NCBI GenBank assembly: GCA_025355485.1
Contig: JANXZP010000209.1
Coordinates: 1 to 11,723, forward strand
DNA length: 11,723 bases
Direction: 5' to 3'
From: Pseudomonadota bacterium
GTDB lineage: Bacteria > Pseudomonadota > Gammaproteobacteria > Xanthomonadales > Xanthomonadaceae
The first letter of the stretch is position 1. Each line of letters opens with the position of its first letter. The notes under the pieces are model-generated. The model was not told the DNA's origin and searched no databases. It saw nothing but the letters and a program-made list of their open reading frames with translations. Positions 1-5,999 of this stretch are shown one piece after another. The position numbers and the translations under genes are program-made.

Positions 1-83
1 AATCCTCGCAACACGAAAGCATGCCGCTCGCCATGGCGTCATAGGCGCATCGATGAAGCTTTCTCGCCATCGACCGACCCGAC

Positions 84-97
84 ACATGCGGACATGT
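84..97. repeat. Short inverted repeat in the leader of the cupin gene
   Basis: ACATG and CATGT are separated by CGGA, and the flanking bases (cgac on the left, tcga on the right) extend the symmetry imperfectly. It lies about 190 bases before the cupin gene. It could be a regulator half-site pair, but a 5-base arm in GC-rich DNA can arise by chance. Confidence 0.25.
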
Positions 98-145
98 CGA
101 TTGTGAAGCGACGGAAGTGGTGATCTGGGGATAGATTAGGGCCAA

Positions 146-164
146 CTATCCGGCATCCGGATAG
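146..164. promoter_or_regulatory. Perfect 8-base inverted repeat, possible operator
   Basis: CTATCCGG, a CAT spacer and CCGGATAG form a perfect inverted repeat. It lies in the non-coding leader 125 bases upstream of the VOC/cupin gene. The size and tight spacing fit either a dimeric regulator site or a small hairpin. There is no T-run after it, so a terminator is less likely. The rest of positions 1-288 holds no gene I can support; no clear -35/-10 pair with normal spacing was found. Confidence 0.4.
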
Positions 165-288
165 CGCATGACTAGTGCATGCGCTGTCAATGCCCTAGTT
201 CCCGACCCCAGCAGCGGATTGATATTGGTATCGATCATGAAATTCGCAGACGGCATACTTCACAACAGGCTTACCCGGAAATCGAGCA

Positions 289-1326
289 ATGACCAACAGC
301 GATCGCGCAGACGTAGCGTCGTCTTCCATCGCAGCGCCGCGCGTGGTGCGGTGCACCGATCTCGACGCTGCGATCGCGCATTACACAGGGCAGCTCGGGT
401 TCCGGCTCGACATGATCATGCCGGCCGATGCGCCACGCACCGCGCTGGTGTCGAATGACGGTGTCGCGCTGAGGTTGGAAGTCGCCGATGATCGAAACGC
501 TGGCGATGTGCCGCACGCGTCGTCGCGCGAGCCGTTGCACGGATTCGCTATCACGCGCGCCGATGTGTCCGATGCATGGATCAACGGTCGCGCGGGCATG
601 CAGTACCGCGACCTGATTCCCGGACGCCTCGGCGGGGGCGTGATCGCCTCGCACATCCGTATTCCCGACGGCGGTCCGGTGCCGGATTACGTGCACTACC
701 ACAAAATCGGCTTCCAGATGATTTATTGCAAGCACGGCTGGGTGCGCGTGGTGTACGAGGACCAAGGCCCGCCGTTCGTGATGCACGAAGGCGACTGCGT
801 CCTGCAACCGCCGACGATCCGCCACCGCGTGCTCGAATCATCGCCTGGGCTGGAAGTCATCGAGGTCGGCTGCCCCGCCGAGCACGAGACCTGGCGCGAT
901 CACGAACTCACTTTGCCCACATCGCGGCTACGTCCGGATCGATTCTTTGGTGGCCAACGCTTCGTGCGGCACGTCGCTGCGGATGCCATCTGGCAACGCA
1001 CGCAGGATGGGCGGTGCGAGTTTCGCGATACCGGGATTTCCGATGCGACCTACGACCTTGCGGATGTGCGCGTGCTGCGCGTCACGCCAGGCGCAAGCAC
1101 GGCGGACGAACACCTCACGCCACAAATCCACGACGACGAATTCCGGTTCCTGTTCGTGCTCGAAGGCCGACTCGATCTGGTCAGCCGATCACTCGGCACG
1201 CATGCGCTTGCTGCCGGCGATGCCTGCGTGATTCCCGAAGGAGTGGACTACGCACTCGATGCGCCATCGGTTTGCGAAGTGCTTGAGGTTGCGTTGGCGC
1301 GACAGAAACCAGCGCGCGTAATCTGA
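289..1326 (+). CDS. VOC-like plus double cupin domain protein
   Basis: The 345-residue protein combines two metal-enzyme folds. Residues about 18-66 look like one half of a glyoxalase/VOC domain (a conserved 'D..A..HY...LGFR' start). Residues about 128-195 form a cupin with H136 and H138 in an HxH pair, Q143 where the usual Glu stands, and H179 in a 'GD..LQPP..RH' second motif, so a metal site is plausible. Residues about 258-335 form a second cupin with H281 and E284, but its second motif ends in Tyr rather than His, so that site may be degenerate. No DNA-binding domain or signal peptide is seen, so it is probably a cytoplasmic enzyme or sensor. The substrate cannot be named. The ribosome site before ATG 289 is weak (GGAA). 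The gene is monocistronic and converges on the OmpA lipoprotein gene with a one-base gap. Confidence 0.85.
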   Translation: MTNSDRADVASSSIAAPRVVRCTDLDAAIAHYTGQLGFRLDMIMPADAPRTALVSNDGVALRLEVADDRNAGDVPHASSREPLHGFAITRADVSDAWINGRAGMQYRDLIPGRLGGGVIASHIRIPDGGPVPDYVHYHKIGFQMIYCKHGWVRVVYEDQGPPFVMHEGDCVLQPPTIRHRVLESSPGLEVIEVGCPAEHETWRDHELTLPTSRLRPDRFFGGQRFVRHVAADAIWQRTQDGRCEFRDTGISDATYDLADVRVLRVTPGASTADEHLTPQIHDDEFRFLFVLEGRLDLVSRSLGTHALAAGDACVIPEGVDYALDAPSVCEVLEVALARQKPARVI

Positions 1327-1327
1327 T

Positions 1328-2641
1328 TCAGAGCTTGAGCAGCTCCACGCGGCGGTTCTTCGCGCGGCCTTCCTCGATGTCGTTGCTCGCGACCGGGGCG
1401 TTGGAACCGGCGCCGATCGCGCTGAGGCGGCTCGCGGCGATGCCGTAGTTCTTCACCAACGCCGCGACGATGGAATCCGCGCGGCGCTGCGAGAGTTTCA
1501 GGTTGTGATCGGCGGTGCCCTTGTTGTCGGTATAGCCAATCACGCGGAGTTTCAGCTCCGCGTTCCCGGCCAGCACCTTGGCGATCTCGTCGATCTGTGC
1601 CTTCGACTCGGGCTTGATGTCGGCCTTGTCGAAATCGAAGGTGATGCCGTACAGCGTGACCTGACCGGTGCTGGCCAGGTTGCTGTTCATCGCTGCGGCC
1701 GTGACCGGGGCCGCTGCAGGCGTCGGTGCAGGTTCCGCAGCAGCGGCGGGCGGCGGCGCAGGAGCCTGGCCGGGTTCGGGCTTCACGGTCAGCTTGTACT
1801 TGCCCGTGCTGCCGTACGGGAGAACCTGCAGGTAGAAATCCTTGCCGGGTTCGACATCGAAGCTGAAATCGAGATTCGCGCCCGGCGTGCCGTCGTACTT
1901 CTCACCGATTCCCGACTTGCTCGCTGAAAACATCTTCACGTCGGGCTTCAACGTCGTCGACTGGTTGTCGAAGGTGACGTGGACTGTTTTCTGGGTCGCT
2001 CCGCTGATGCGATACCAGTCCGAATCCTTGTCGTCCATGATGCTCGCGTCGATCGGCGTACCGATCGCGATCGGAGTTGCTGACAGCACGTCGTCGTTCG
2101 GCTCGTGCGAATCGAAGGCCTTCTGCGGCGTGACCGAGAGAGTGTACTTGCCCAACGATCCGTAGTTGAGCACTTCGACGTAGAACGACTGGCCCGGCTC
2201 CAGCGCGATCATGCGTTCGACGCTCGCGCCCGGCGTGCCGTCGTAACTCTCCGCGCCCTGCGCGCGGTCAGCGTTGAACAGCTTGAAGTCGGGCTTGAGC
2301 GTGGTCGATTTGTTCTGCTCGCGCACGATGCCAAGGTCGCGCTGCTTCAAGGCGACGTCGAACTTGTAGAAGTTGTTCTGGTCGGTTTTCACGATCTCGC
2401 CGTCGATCGCGGTGCCGATGGCGGCGGTCGCGGCCTGCTCGATCGTGCCGCCCGGCGTGACCGGCGCGCTGGGCGTCGGCGCAGGCGGTGGAGTGGCAGT
2501 AGCAGTAGCAGCAGCGGGAGCCGGCGCAGTCGATGACGCGGCCGGTGCAGTAACGGTGGAATTGCTCGCGCCTTGCGGCGAGCAGGCGACGATGCCGCCT
2601 GCGATGGCTGCGAAAGCGAGGTTGCGCACACGGTGTTTCAT
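1328..2641 (-). CDS. OmpA-family outer-membrane lipoprotein with two PPC-like domains
   Basis: The 437-residue protein starts with a lipoprotein signal ending in the lipobox IVAC (Cys20). Ser at +2 suggests outer-membrane sorting. An Ala/Pro/Thr linker follows. Two copies of a beta-rich domain come next (about 69-172 and 178-287), sharing the phrases STTLKPD and YDGTPGA and ending 'GKY.L.V'; these resemble bacterial pre-peptidase C-terminal (PPC) domains. A second Pro/Ala linker leads to a C-terminal OmpA domain (about 323-437). It has D372 in 'GYTDNKG' and R387 in 'LSQRRA', the pair expected to hold diaminopimelate of peptidoglycan, and a closing 'NRRVELL'. It probably tethers the outer membrane to the cell wall while presenting the PPC-like modules. 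The start is fixed by AAGGGGAG five bases before the ATG. The gene is 82 bases downstream of the nitroreductase gene on the same strand. Confidence 0.93.
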   Translation of the reverse strand: MKHRVRNLAFAAIAGGIVACSPQGASNSTVTAPAASSTAPAPAAATATATPPPAPTPSAPVTPGGTIEQAATAAIGTAIDGEIVKTDQNNFYKFDVALKQRDLGIVREQNKSTTLKPDFKLFNADRAQGAESYDGTPGASVERMIALEPGQSFYVEVLNYGSLGKYTLSVTPQKAFDSHEPNDDVLSATPIAIGTPIDASIMDDKDSDWYRISGATQKTVHVTFDNQSTTLKPDVKMFSASKSGIGEKYDGTPGANLDFSFDVEPGKDFYLQVLPYGSTGKYKLTVKPEPGQAPAPPPAAAAEPAPTPAAAPVTAAAMNSNLASTGQVTLYGITFDFDKADIKPESKAQIDEIAKVLAGNAELKLRVIGYTDNKGTADHNLKLSQRRADSIVAALVKNYGIAASRLSAIGAGSNAPVASNDIEEGRAKNRRVELLKL

Positions 2642-2723
2642 GGCATCTCCCCTTGCGTTACATTCGGAGAAAATCCTACTCCCGGAAAAGGCCGCGCGCC
2701 ATGCCCACCGGAAGGCCCTGTGT

Positions 2724-3392
2724 TCAGATGAAGCTGGCGTAGTCCTCCAGCGGCAGGCGCTGGATGTCCGGCACGCGACAGGCGTGGGCGGGATGGCCGG
2801 TCACGAGCAACAGGTACGGCATCTCGTTGCGCGGCCGGCCGACGATTTCGTTGAGGAAACCCATCGGGCTCGGGGTATGGGTCAATGTCGCAAGCCCGGC
2901 GCGATGCAGCGCGGCGATCAGCAAACCGGTGGCGATGCCGACCGACTCGTGCGGGTAATAGCGTTTGTGCTTGTTGCCCTCCGCATCGGTGGTGAAGCGT
3001 TTGTAGAAAATCGCGATCAGCCACGGCGCGATGTCGAGAAAGGGCTTTTCGGCATCGGTACCGAGCACCGCCAGCGCTTCCAGCCATTCCGGCGTAGCGC
3101 GATGGGTGTAGAACTCGCGCTCCTCGGCCTCGGCCGCCTCGCGGATGCGGTGCTTGATCGCTGCGTCGGAAACAGCAACGAACCGCCACGGTTGCTGGTT
3201 CGCGCCGCTGGGCGCGCTGCCCGCCGCGCGCAGGCAGTGTTCGATCAATTCGCGCGGCACTGGCGTCGACGCGTACTCGCGCACGGTGCGCCGCCGCGCG
3301 AGCTCATCGGCGAAGCGCTTCGCATGCGCGATGCGTTCGTCGTCGGTCAACATCACGCGTTGCGGCAAAGGAATCGTGGCGGCTGCCGGCAT
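2724..3392 (-). CDS. Nitroreductase-family flavoprotein, iodotyrosine deiodinase-like
   Basis: This 222-residue protein is an FMN-dependent nitroreductase-fold protein. FMN-binding features are visible: the Arg run R33-R35, 'APSGANQQPW' at 60-69, 'THTP' at 171-174, and the 'SVGIATG.L..ALH.AGL' helix at 150-167. Compared from memory with iodotyrosine deiodinase, the active-site lid region aligns without gaps: E91, Y95 and K116 fall where that enzyme has its Glu-Tyr-Lys substrate-binding triad, followed by the shared 'LD.AP'. This suggests the IYD subgroup, which reductively dehalogenates halotyrosines or related phenols, rather than a generic nitro-aromatic reductase. The natural substrate here is unknown. 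The ribosome site before ATG 3392 is weak; Met14 is an alternative start. There is no signal peptide, so it is cytoplasmic. It lies between ThpR (105 bases upstream) and the OmpA lipoprotein. Confidence 0.9.
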   Translation of the reverse strand: MPAAATIPLPQRVMLTDDERIAHAKRFADELARRRTVREYASTPVPRELIEHCLRAAGSAPSGANQQPWRFVAVSDAAIKHRIREAAEAEEREFYTHRATPEWLEALAVLGTDAEKPFLDIAPWLIAIFYKRFTTDAEGNKHKRYYPHESVGIATGLLIAALHRAGLATLTHTPSPMGFLNEIVGRPRNEMPYLLLVTGHPAHACRVPDIQRLPLEDYASFI

Positions 3393-3497
3393 GGTGTTCG
3401 CCTAGCTGGTGGAAAGTCGAGAGGATGCGTGTTGGGTGATGATGATGATTGCGACGGGATCGATCGCAGCAACAAGGATGCCATGCAATTCATCACG

Positions 3498-4127
3498 TCA
3501 CGTTGCAAGCTGCCTGTGCCCCAATACTCGGTGTTCGGTCTTGCCGAGCAGGCTGTACACGAGGACGATCTCGCGGACGGTCCACGCTATGGGCTCGATC
3601 CGTACCGGCGCGGCCAGCGACTGGTCGCCATACAGCAGTGTCATGTGTGGCGTGAACGTACGCTGCAGCCAAGGCGCGAAACCTTCAGCGGCCAGATGCA
3701 CGCGCGATTCGTGCCAGAGCGCGCCGATGCCTGCGTGATCGCCTGGGCATCGCAATACGCAGGGATGCGCGCCCGGTCTTCCGCGAAAACTTGCGAGACG
3801 GTCCAGCGTAATCTCGAATGGCGAGGCCGCGATCCGTGCTAGCGCCGACAACGCGGCAGCGACGTGCCCGGGTGGAAACTCCACGAAATCGCCCAGATGA
3901 TGCAGGGTCACGTGGAAACGTTCGGACAGCAATGGCCTGCCGTGCACGCCGTGTTCGCGCGGCGCGTGTTGCGCGACTTTCTCGATGGATGCCAGCGCGG
4001 CCTTGTCCGGAAAGATGGCGAGGAACAGGCGATCCTTCATCACGGGCTTGATGGGTATGGCGGGCTCGGCGAATCCGGCCAGGGACAATTGCACATCGCC
4101 CGGTTGCGCTTTGCGGCTGGTCACCAT
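3498..4127 (-). CDS. thpR: RNA 2',3'-cyclic phosphodiesterase / 2'-5' RNA ligase family
   Basis: The 209-residue protein has the two HxT motifs of the 2H phosphoesterase superfamily: H72-V-T74 ('RFHVTL') and H161-M-T163 ('FTPHMTL'), 89 residues apart. The typical opening 'DRLFLAIFPD' sits at 32-41. In this family the two His act as general acid and base on 2',3'-cyclic phosphates of RNA, and some members ligate 2'-5' bonds in vitro. The first about 29 residues are an extension before the fold, so Met30 is a possible alternative start. ATG 4127 is preferred because AAGG lies just before it and it begins 19 bases after the stop of the PUA-like gene. It is probably the last gene of the 5226-3498 unit. 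The physiological substrate of bacterial members is uncertain. Confidence 0.88.
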   Translation of the reverse strand: MVTSRKAQPGDVQLSLAGFAEPAIPIKPVMKDRLFLAIFPDKAALASIEKVAQHAPREHGVHGRPLLSERFHVTLHHLGDFVEFPPGHVAAALSALARIAASPFEITLDRLASFRGRPGAHPCVLRCPGDHAGIGALWHESRVHLAAEGFAPWLQRTFTPHMTLLYGDQSLAAPVRIEPIAWTVREIVLVYSLLGKTEHRVLGHRQLAT

Positions 4128-4146
4128 GGCACCTTGGCCATCGGGT

Positions 4147-4470
4147 TCATGGATGATCCAGCTGACTCGATGGCCAAAGCAACTCCATATCCTGCGCGTC
4201 CATCACGATACCCCGGTCATCGTTTTCCATCGGCGGATCGCGCGCCTCGATCGAACGACTTCGAGCCTGCCGCAACGCATCCGCATCGCAACGAGCGATC
4301 CCTGTGGCGATGACGCCCTGACCGCCGTCGCCGCCGCGCACCACCACATGGACGCGATCGCCGGCGTGAAAACCGCCCATGCAGTCGAGCACATCCGATG
4401 ATCGCAACGTCACGCACCCGTGGCGCAGTGCGTGTCCCGCATTGGCATGAATAAAGATGGTTCCTCGCAT
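4147..4470 (-). CDS. Small PUA-like domain protein
   Basis: This 107-residue protein has no firm assignment. Residues about 4-70 read like the PUA domain at the C-terminus of glutamate 5-kinase: 'IHANAGHALRHG', a 'G.F..GDRV.V' stretch and 'IATGIARCDADAL' correspond to the 'vDaGA..AL..G', 'G.F.rGD.V.V' and 'iArGl..y...e' parts remembered for that domain. Such domains bind RNA. The kinase part is absent. The tail (about 75-107) is acidic and has no known motif. ATG 4470 is chosen because GAGGAA lies 10-11 bases upstream; ATG 4488 would add six residues but has no ribosome site. It sits 26 bases after ybiI and 19 before thpR on the same strand, next to other RNA- or translation-linked genes. An unrelated beta-barrel fold remains possible. 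Confidence 0.6.
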   Translation of the reverse strand: MRGTIFIHANAGHALRHGCVTLRSSDVLDCMGGFHAGDRVHVVVRGGDGGQGVIATGIARCDADALRQARSRSIEARDPPMENDDRGIVMDAQDMELLWPSSQLDHP

Positions 4471-4496
4471 GGATGCGCAGTTCCTCATTGCGTTGC

Positions 4497-4763
4497 TCAG
4501 CGCAACTGGCTGTCCTTGCTGCCGCGTCGGTTGTAGCCGCTGGCCGCGCCGTCTTCGCGATCGCGCGCTTCCTGGCACGACACGCACAGGCGCACGCCCG
4601 GCACCGCCTTGCGCCGCGCTTTCGGAATCGCCACGTCGCATTCCTCGCAGTGCGCCAGTCCCGGGCCTTTCGGCAGTTTGCTGCGGACGCGCTTGATTCC
4701 GTCCTTGATGGTCGCGTCGATCTGATCCTGCACCGCGCCGTCGCCTGCCCAACCGGTTGCCAT
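4497..4763 (-). CDS. ybiI: YbiI-family DksA/TraR-type C4 zinc-finger protein
   Basis: The 88-residue product matches the remembered E. coli YbiI along its whole length and has the same size. It opens 'MATGWAGDGAVQDQI' (E. coli 'MASGWANDDAVNEQI') and closes with the same 'GYNRRGSKDSQLR'. Four Cys (C39, C42, C60, C63) form the DksA/TraR-type zinc finger, with 'IP.ARR.A.PGVRLC' between the pairs. DksA and TraR bind the secondary channel of RNA polymerase. YbiI lacks their long coiled-coil with its tip acidic residues, so that activity should not be assumed; its role is unknown. The start at 4763 is fixed by GGGAGG five bases upstream and by the E. coli match. An earlier in-frame ATG at 4778 is rejected because it lies before the ribosome site. 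The gene starts 28 bases after the GFA gene. Confidence 0.95.
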   Translation of the reverse strand: MATGWAGDGAVQDQIDATIKDGIKRVRSKLPKGPGLAHCEECDVAIPKARRKAVPGVRLCVSCQEARDREDGAASGYNRRGSKDSQLR

Positions 4764-4791
4764 GATCGCCTCCCGCATTTATTGCGGCGCG

Positions 4792-5226
4792 CTAGTCCGC
4801 CAACACTTCGCCCGAGCCGCCCATCTCTCCGGGCATGTCCCTCATCTTGGTCACGCCGTCGTGGATGCGCAGCACGGATTCCTGGTAGTGCACGTGCACG
4901 CCGGGTTCGAACTTCAGGGTCGGCAGCATCGCGGCGTAGACGTCGGTCAGGCCCATCGTCGGGTGTTCGGTGAACAGATGCCCGCCGCATTGCCTGCACC
5001 ACTTGCGATAACTGGTCGGCGTCTTGTTGTAGGTGCCGATGCGTTCGGCGCCTTGGGTCACTTTCAGCGCGCCGGGCTGCCACAAGGTGAACGCATTGAC
5101 CGGGCCGGCAGACCAGTGCCGGCACGACTGGCAATGGCAATAGCCCATCGCCGCCGGTGCGCCAGTGACCGTGAACTGCACCGCGCCGCAAAAACGGCTA
5201 CCCGAATACATGTCGTTTGCGCCCAT
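4792..5226 (-). CDS. GFA/CENP-V family zinc protein
   Basis: The 144-residue protein belongs to the glutathione-dependent formaldehyde-activating (GFA/Mss4-like) family. It has 'CGAVQFTV' near the start, 'C30-H-C32-QSC35-RHW' for the catalytic zinc and 'WC77-RQC80-GGHL' for the structural zinc. In typical members the structural site also uses a Cys-x-Cys pair at the start. Here the first is Arg11 and only Cys13 remains ('GSRFCGAV'), so one expected ligand is missing. Most members have no proven substrate, so formaldehyde detoxification should not be assumed; no formaldehyde dehydrogenase gene is nearby. The ATG at 5226 follows AAGGGAAA at good spacing, and a promoter is predicted at 5267-5296. 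It is the first gene of the minus-strand unit. Confidence 0.92.
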   Translation of the reverse strand: MGANDMYSGSRFCGAVQFTVTGAPAAMGYCHCQSCRHWSAGPVNAFTLWQPGALKVTQGAERIGTYNKTPTSYRKWCRQCGGHLFTEHPTMGLTDVYAAMLPTLKFEPGVHVHYQESVLRIHDGVTKMRDMPGEMGGSGEVLAD

Positions 5227-5266
5227 GGCGTTTCCCTTGGTTGATGTCGATCAGGAACCGACCGTT

Positions 5267-5296
5267 TTTATAGCAGAACTGCCGGGTTTGGCTCAA
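5267..5296 (-). promoter_or_regulatory. Predicted sigma-70-type promoter for the GFA-ybiI-PUA-thpR unit
   Basis: On the minus strand TTGAGC (5296-5291) and TATAAA (5272-5267) are separated by 18 bases. They match the consensus at four and five of six positions. The -10 element ends 40 bases before the GFA start codon, leaving a leader of about 33 bases with a ribosome site. This is the best promoter match seen in the window. Confidence 0.55.
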
Positions 5297-5405
5297 ATGA
5301 CTTGCCGCCGGGTGCGCGGCTGCGCATGATGTCGCTGTGCACGCTTCGTGCCGGGCTTTCGCAGGGGAAATATCCGTCCATCGTGTTCGTCAGGGGAGAA
5401 TCGTC

Positions 5406-5705
5406 ATGCCGAATCAAAGCGTTTCGATGCAGTTGACCAAGAAGGGTGAGAAAGAACCGGAACTTGTTTTTGTCAATGCCGCCACCGGCAAGTGGAAATC
5501 GCCGGGTGAAGGCTGGCTGGGTCCGCAGAACGGTGGATGGACGCTGCTGCCGGACGGGCTGCACCTGATGGATCCCACCGGCAAGGACGAACTGGCGTTT
5601 TGCTGGGGACTCTACCTCGACAAATGCTTCACGCTGGAGGAAGGAGCCTCGGCTTATCGCTTCAGTGGCGGCGACGGGAAGTGGCAGATCCTCGGAGTCT
5701 TCTAG
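5406..5705 (+). CDS. Hypothetical 99-residue protein
   Basis: I do not recognise this family. The 99-residue product starts at ATG 5406, chosen because AGGGGAG lies seven bases upstream; a longer frame begins at 5337 but its extra part looks like non-coding leader. It has no signal peptide, no membrane helix and no obvious catalytic motif. It is rich in Gly, Trp and Lys, with a repeated feel ('GKWKSPGEGW', 'GPQNGGWTLLPDGLHL', 'GGDGKWQILGVF') that suggests a small all-beta protein. Its two Cys (in 'AFCWGL' and 'DKCFTL') are eight residues apart. It stands alone between the divergent GFA gene and a gap of about 290 bases. The ribosome site, start-to-stop integrity and protein-like composition support its being real. 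Confidence 0.7.
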   Translation: MPNQSVSMQLTKKGEKEPELVFVNAATGKWKSPGEGWLGPQNGGWTLLPDGLHLMDPTGKDELAFCWGLYLDKCFTLEEGASAYRFSGGDGKWQILGVF

Positions 5706-5716
5706 GCGACGACCGG

Positions 5717-5751
5717 TGATCGCGGAGTTCGCGGATTCGCGCACGCGATCA
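5717..5751 (+). terminator. Hairpin after the 99-residue hypothetical gene
   Basis: TGATCGCG (5717-5724) and CGCGATCA (5744-5751) are perfect 8-base arms around a 19-base loop, beginning 12 bases after the stop codon. The position fits a terminator, but there is no T-run after it, so a Rho-dependent or purely structural role is just as likely. Confidence 0.3.
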
Positions 5752-5999
5752 TCGATAGTCGAGCGGATGGATGCGCGCATCCGTGCCTGCGACAACGTTG
5801 TTCATTGTTGCATCGGATCGAATAACATCCGGTTCATTGCTTCTTGCGTATCATCGTGTCCAGCGGTGAAGCACGAATTGTGACGGCGCGTCCCGGATGG
5901 TACCGCCAGCTTTGCCGCCATGTTCCAGTCGCGCCGGTCGCGCAATGCGACCCTTTTCGACAGCGCGTCGACTGGTAAATCATGCAACAAGGAGTGCAC
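5752..5999. other. Non-coding leader with palindromes upstream of the DUF2383 gene
   Basis: I see no supportable gene here. It holds a perfect 14-base palindrome, GGATGCGCGCATCC (5769-5782), and a 10-base palindrome, ACAACGTTGT (5792-5801). An AT-richer patch (about 5796-5860) is the likeliest place for a promoter of the following gene, although no -35/-10 pair stands out. The short open frames crossing it look like noise. Confidence 0.35.

Noticed and set aside
1..70. Minus-strand open frame running off the left edge (opens MARKLHRCAYDAM)
   Set aside because: Only 23 codons are visible, with no good ribosome site and unusual Cys/Met content; it cannot be told from chance.
2642..2723. Possible terminator or promoter between the nitroreductase and OmpA genes
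   Set aside because: Only 4-base stems (GGAG/CTCC, GGCC/GGCC) and no consensus promoter boxes were found.
3438..3449. (GAT)4 trinucleotide run between thpR and the nitroreductase gene
   Set aside because: It is a very short simple repeat with no sign of function or array structure.
2373..3842. 489-codon plus-strand open frame
   Set aside because: It crosses three minus-strand genes (OmpA lipoprotein, nitroreductase, ThpR) with recognisable motifs. Its Arg/Ala-rich translation has no domain character.
4471..4752. N-terminal extension of the PUA-like frame up to 4752
   Set aside because: It overlaps ybiI out of frame and has low-complexity Arg/Gly composition; the real start is ATG 4470 after GAGGAA.
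4217..5191. 324-codon minus-strand open frame
   Set aside because: It lies in another frame across the GFA, YbiI and PUA-like genes, is extremely Arg/Ala-rich and matches nothing.
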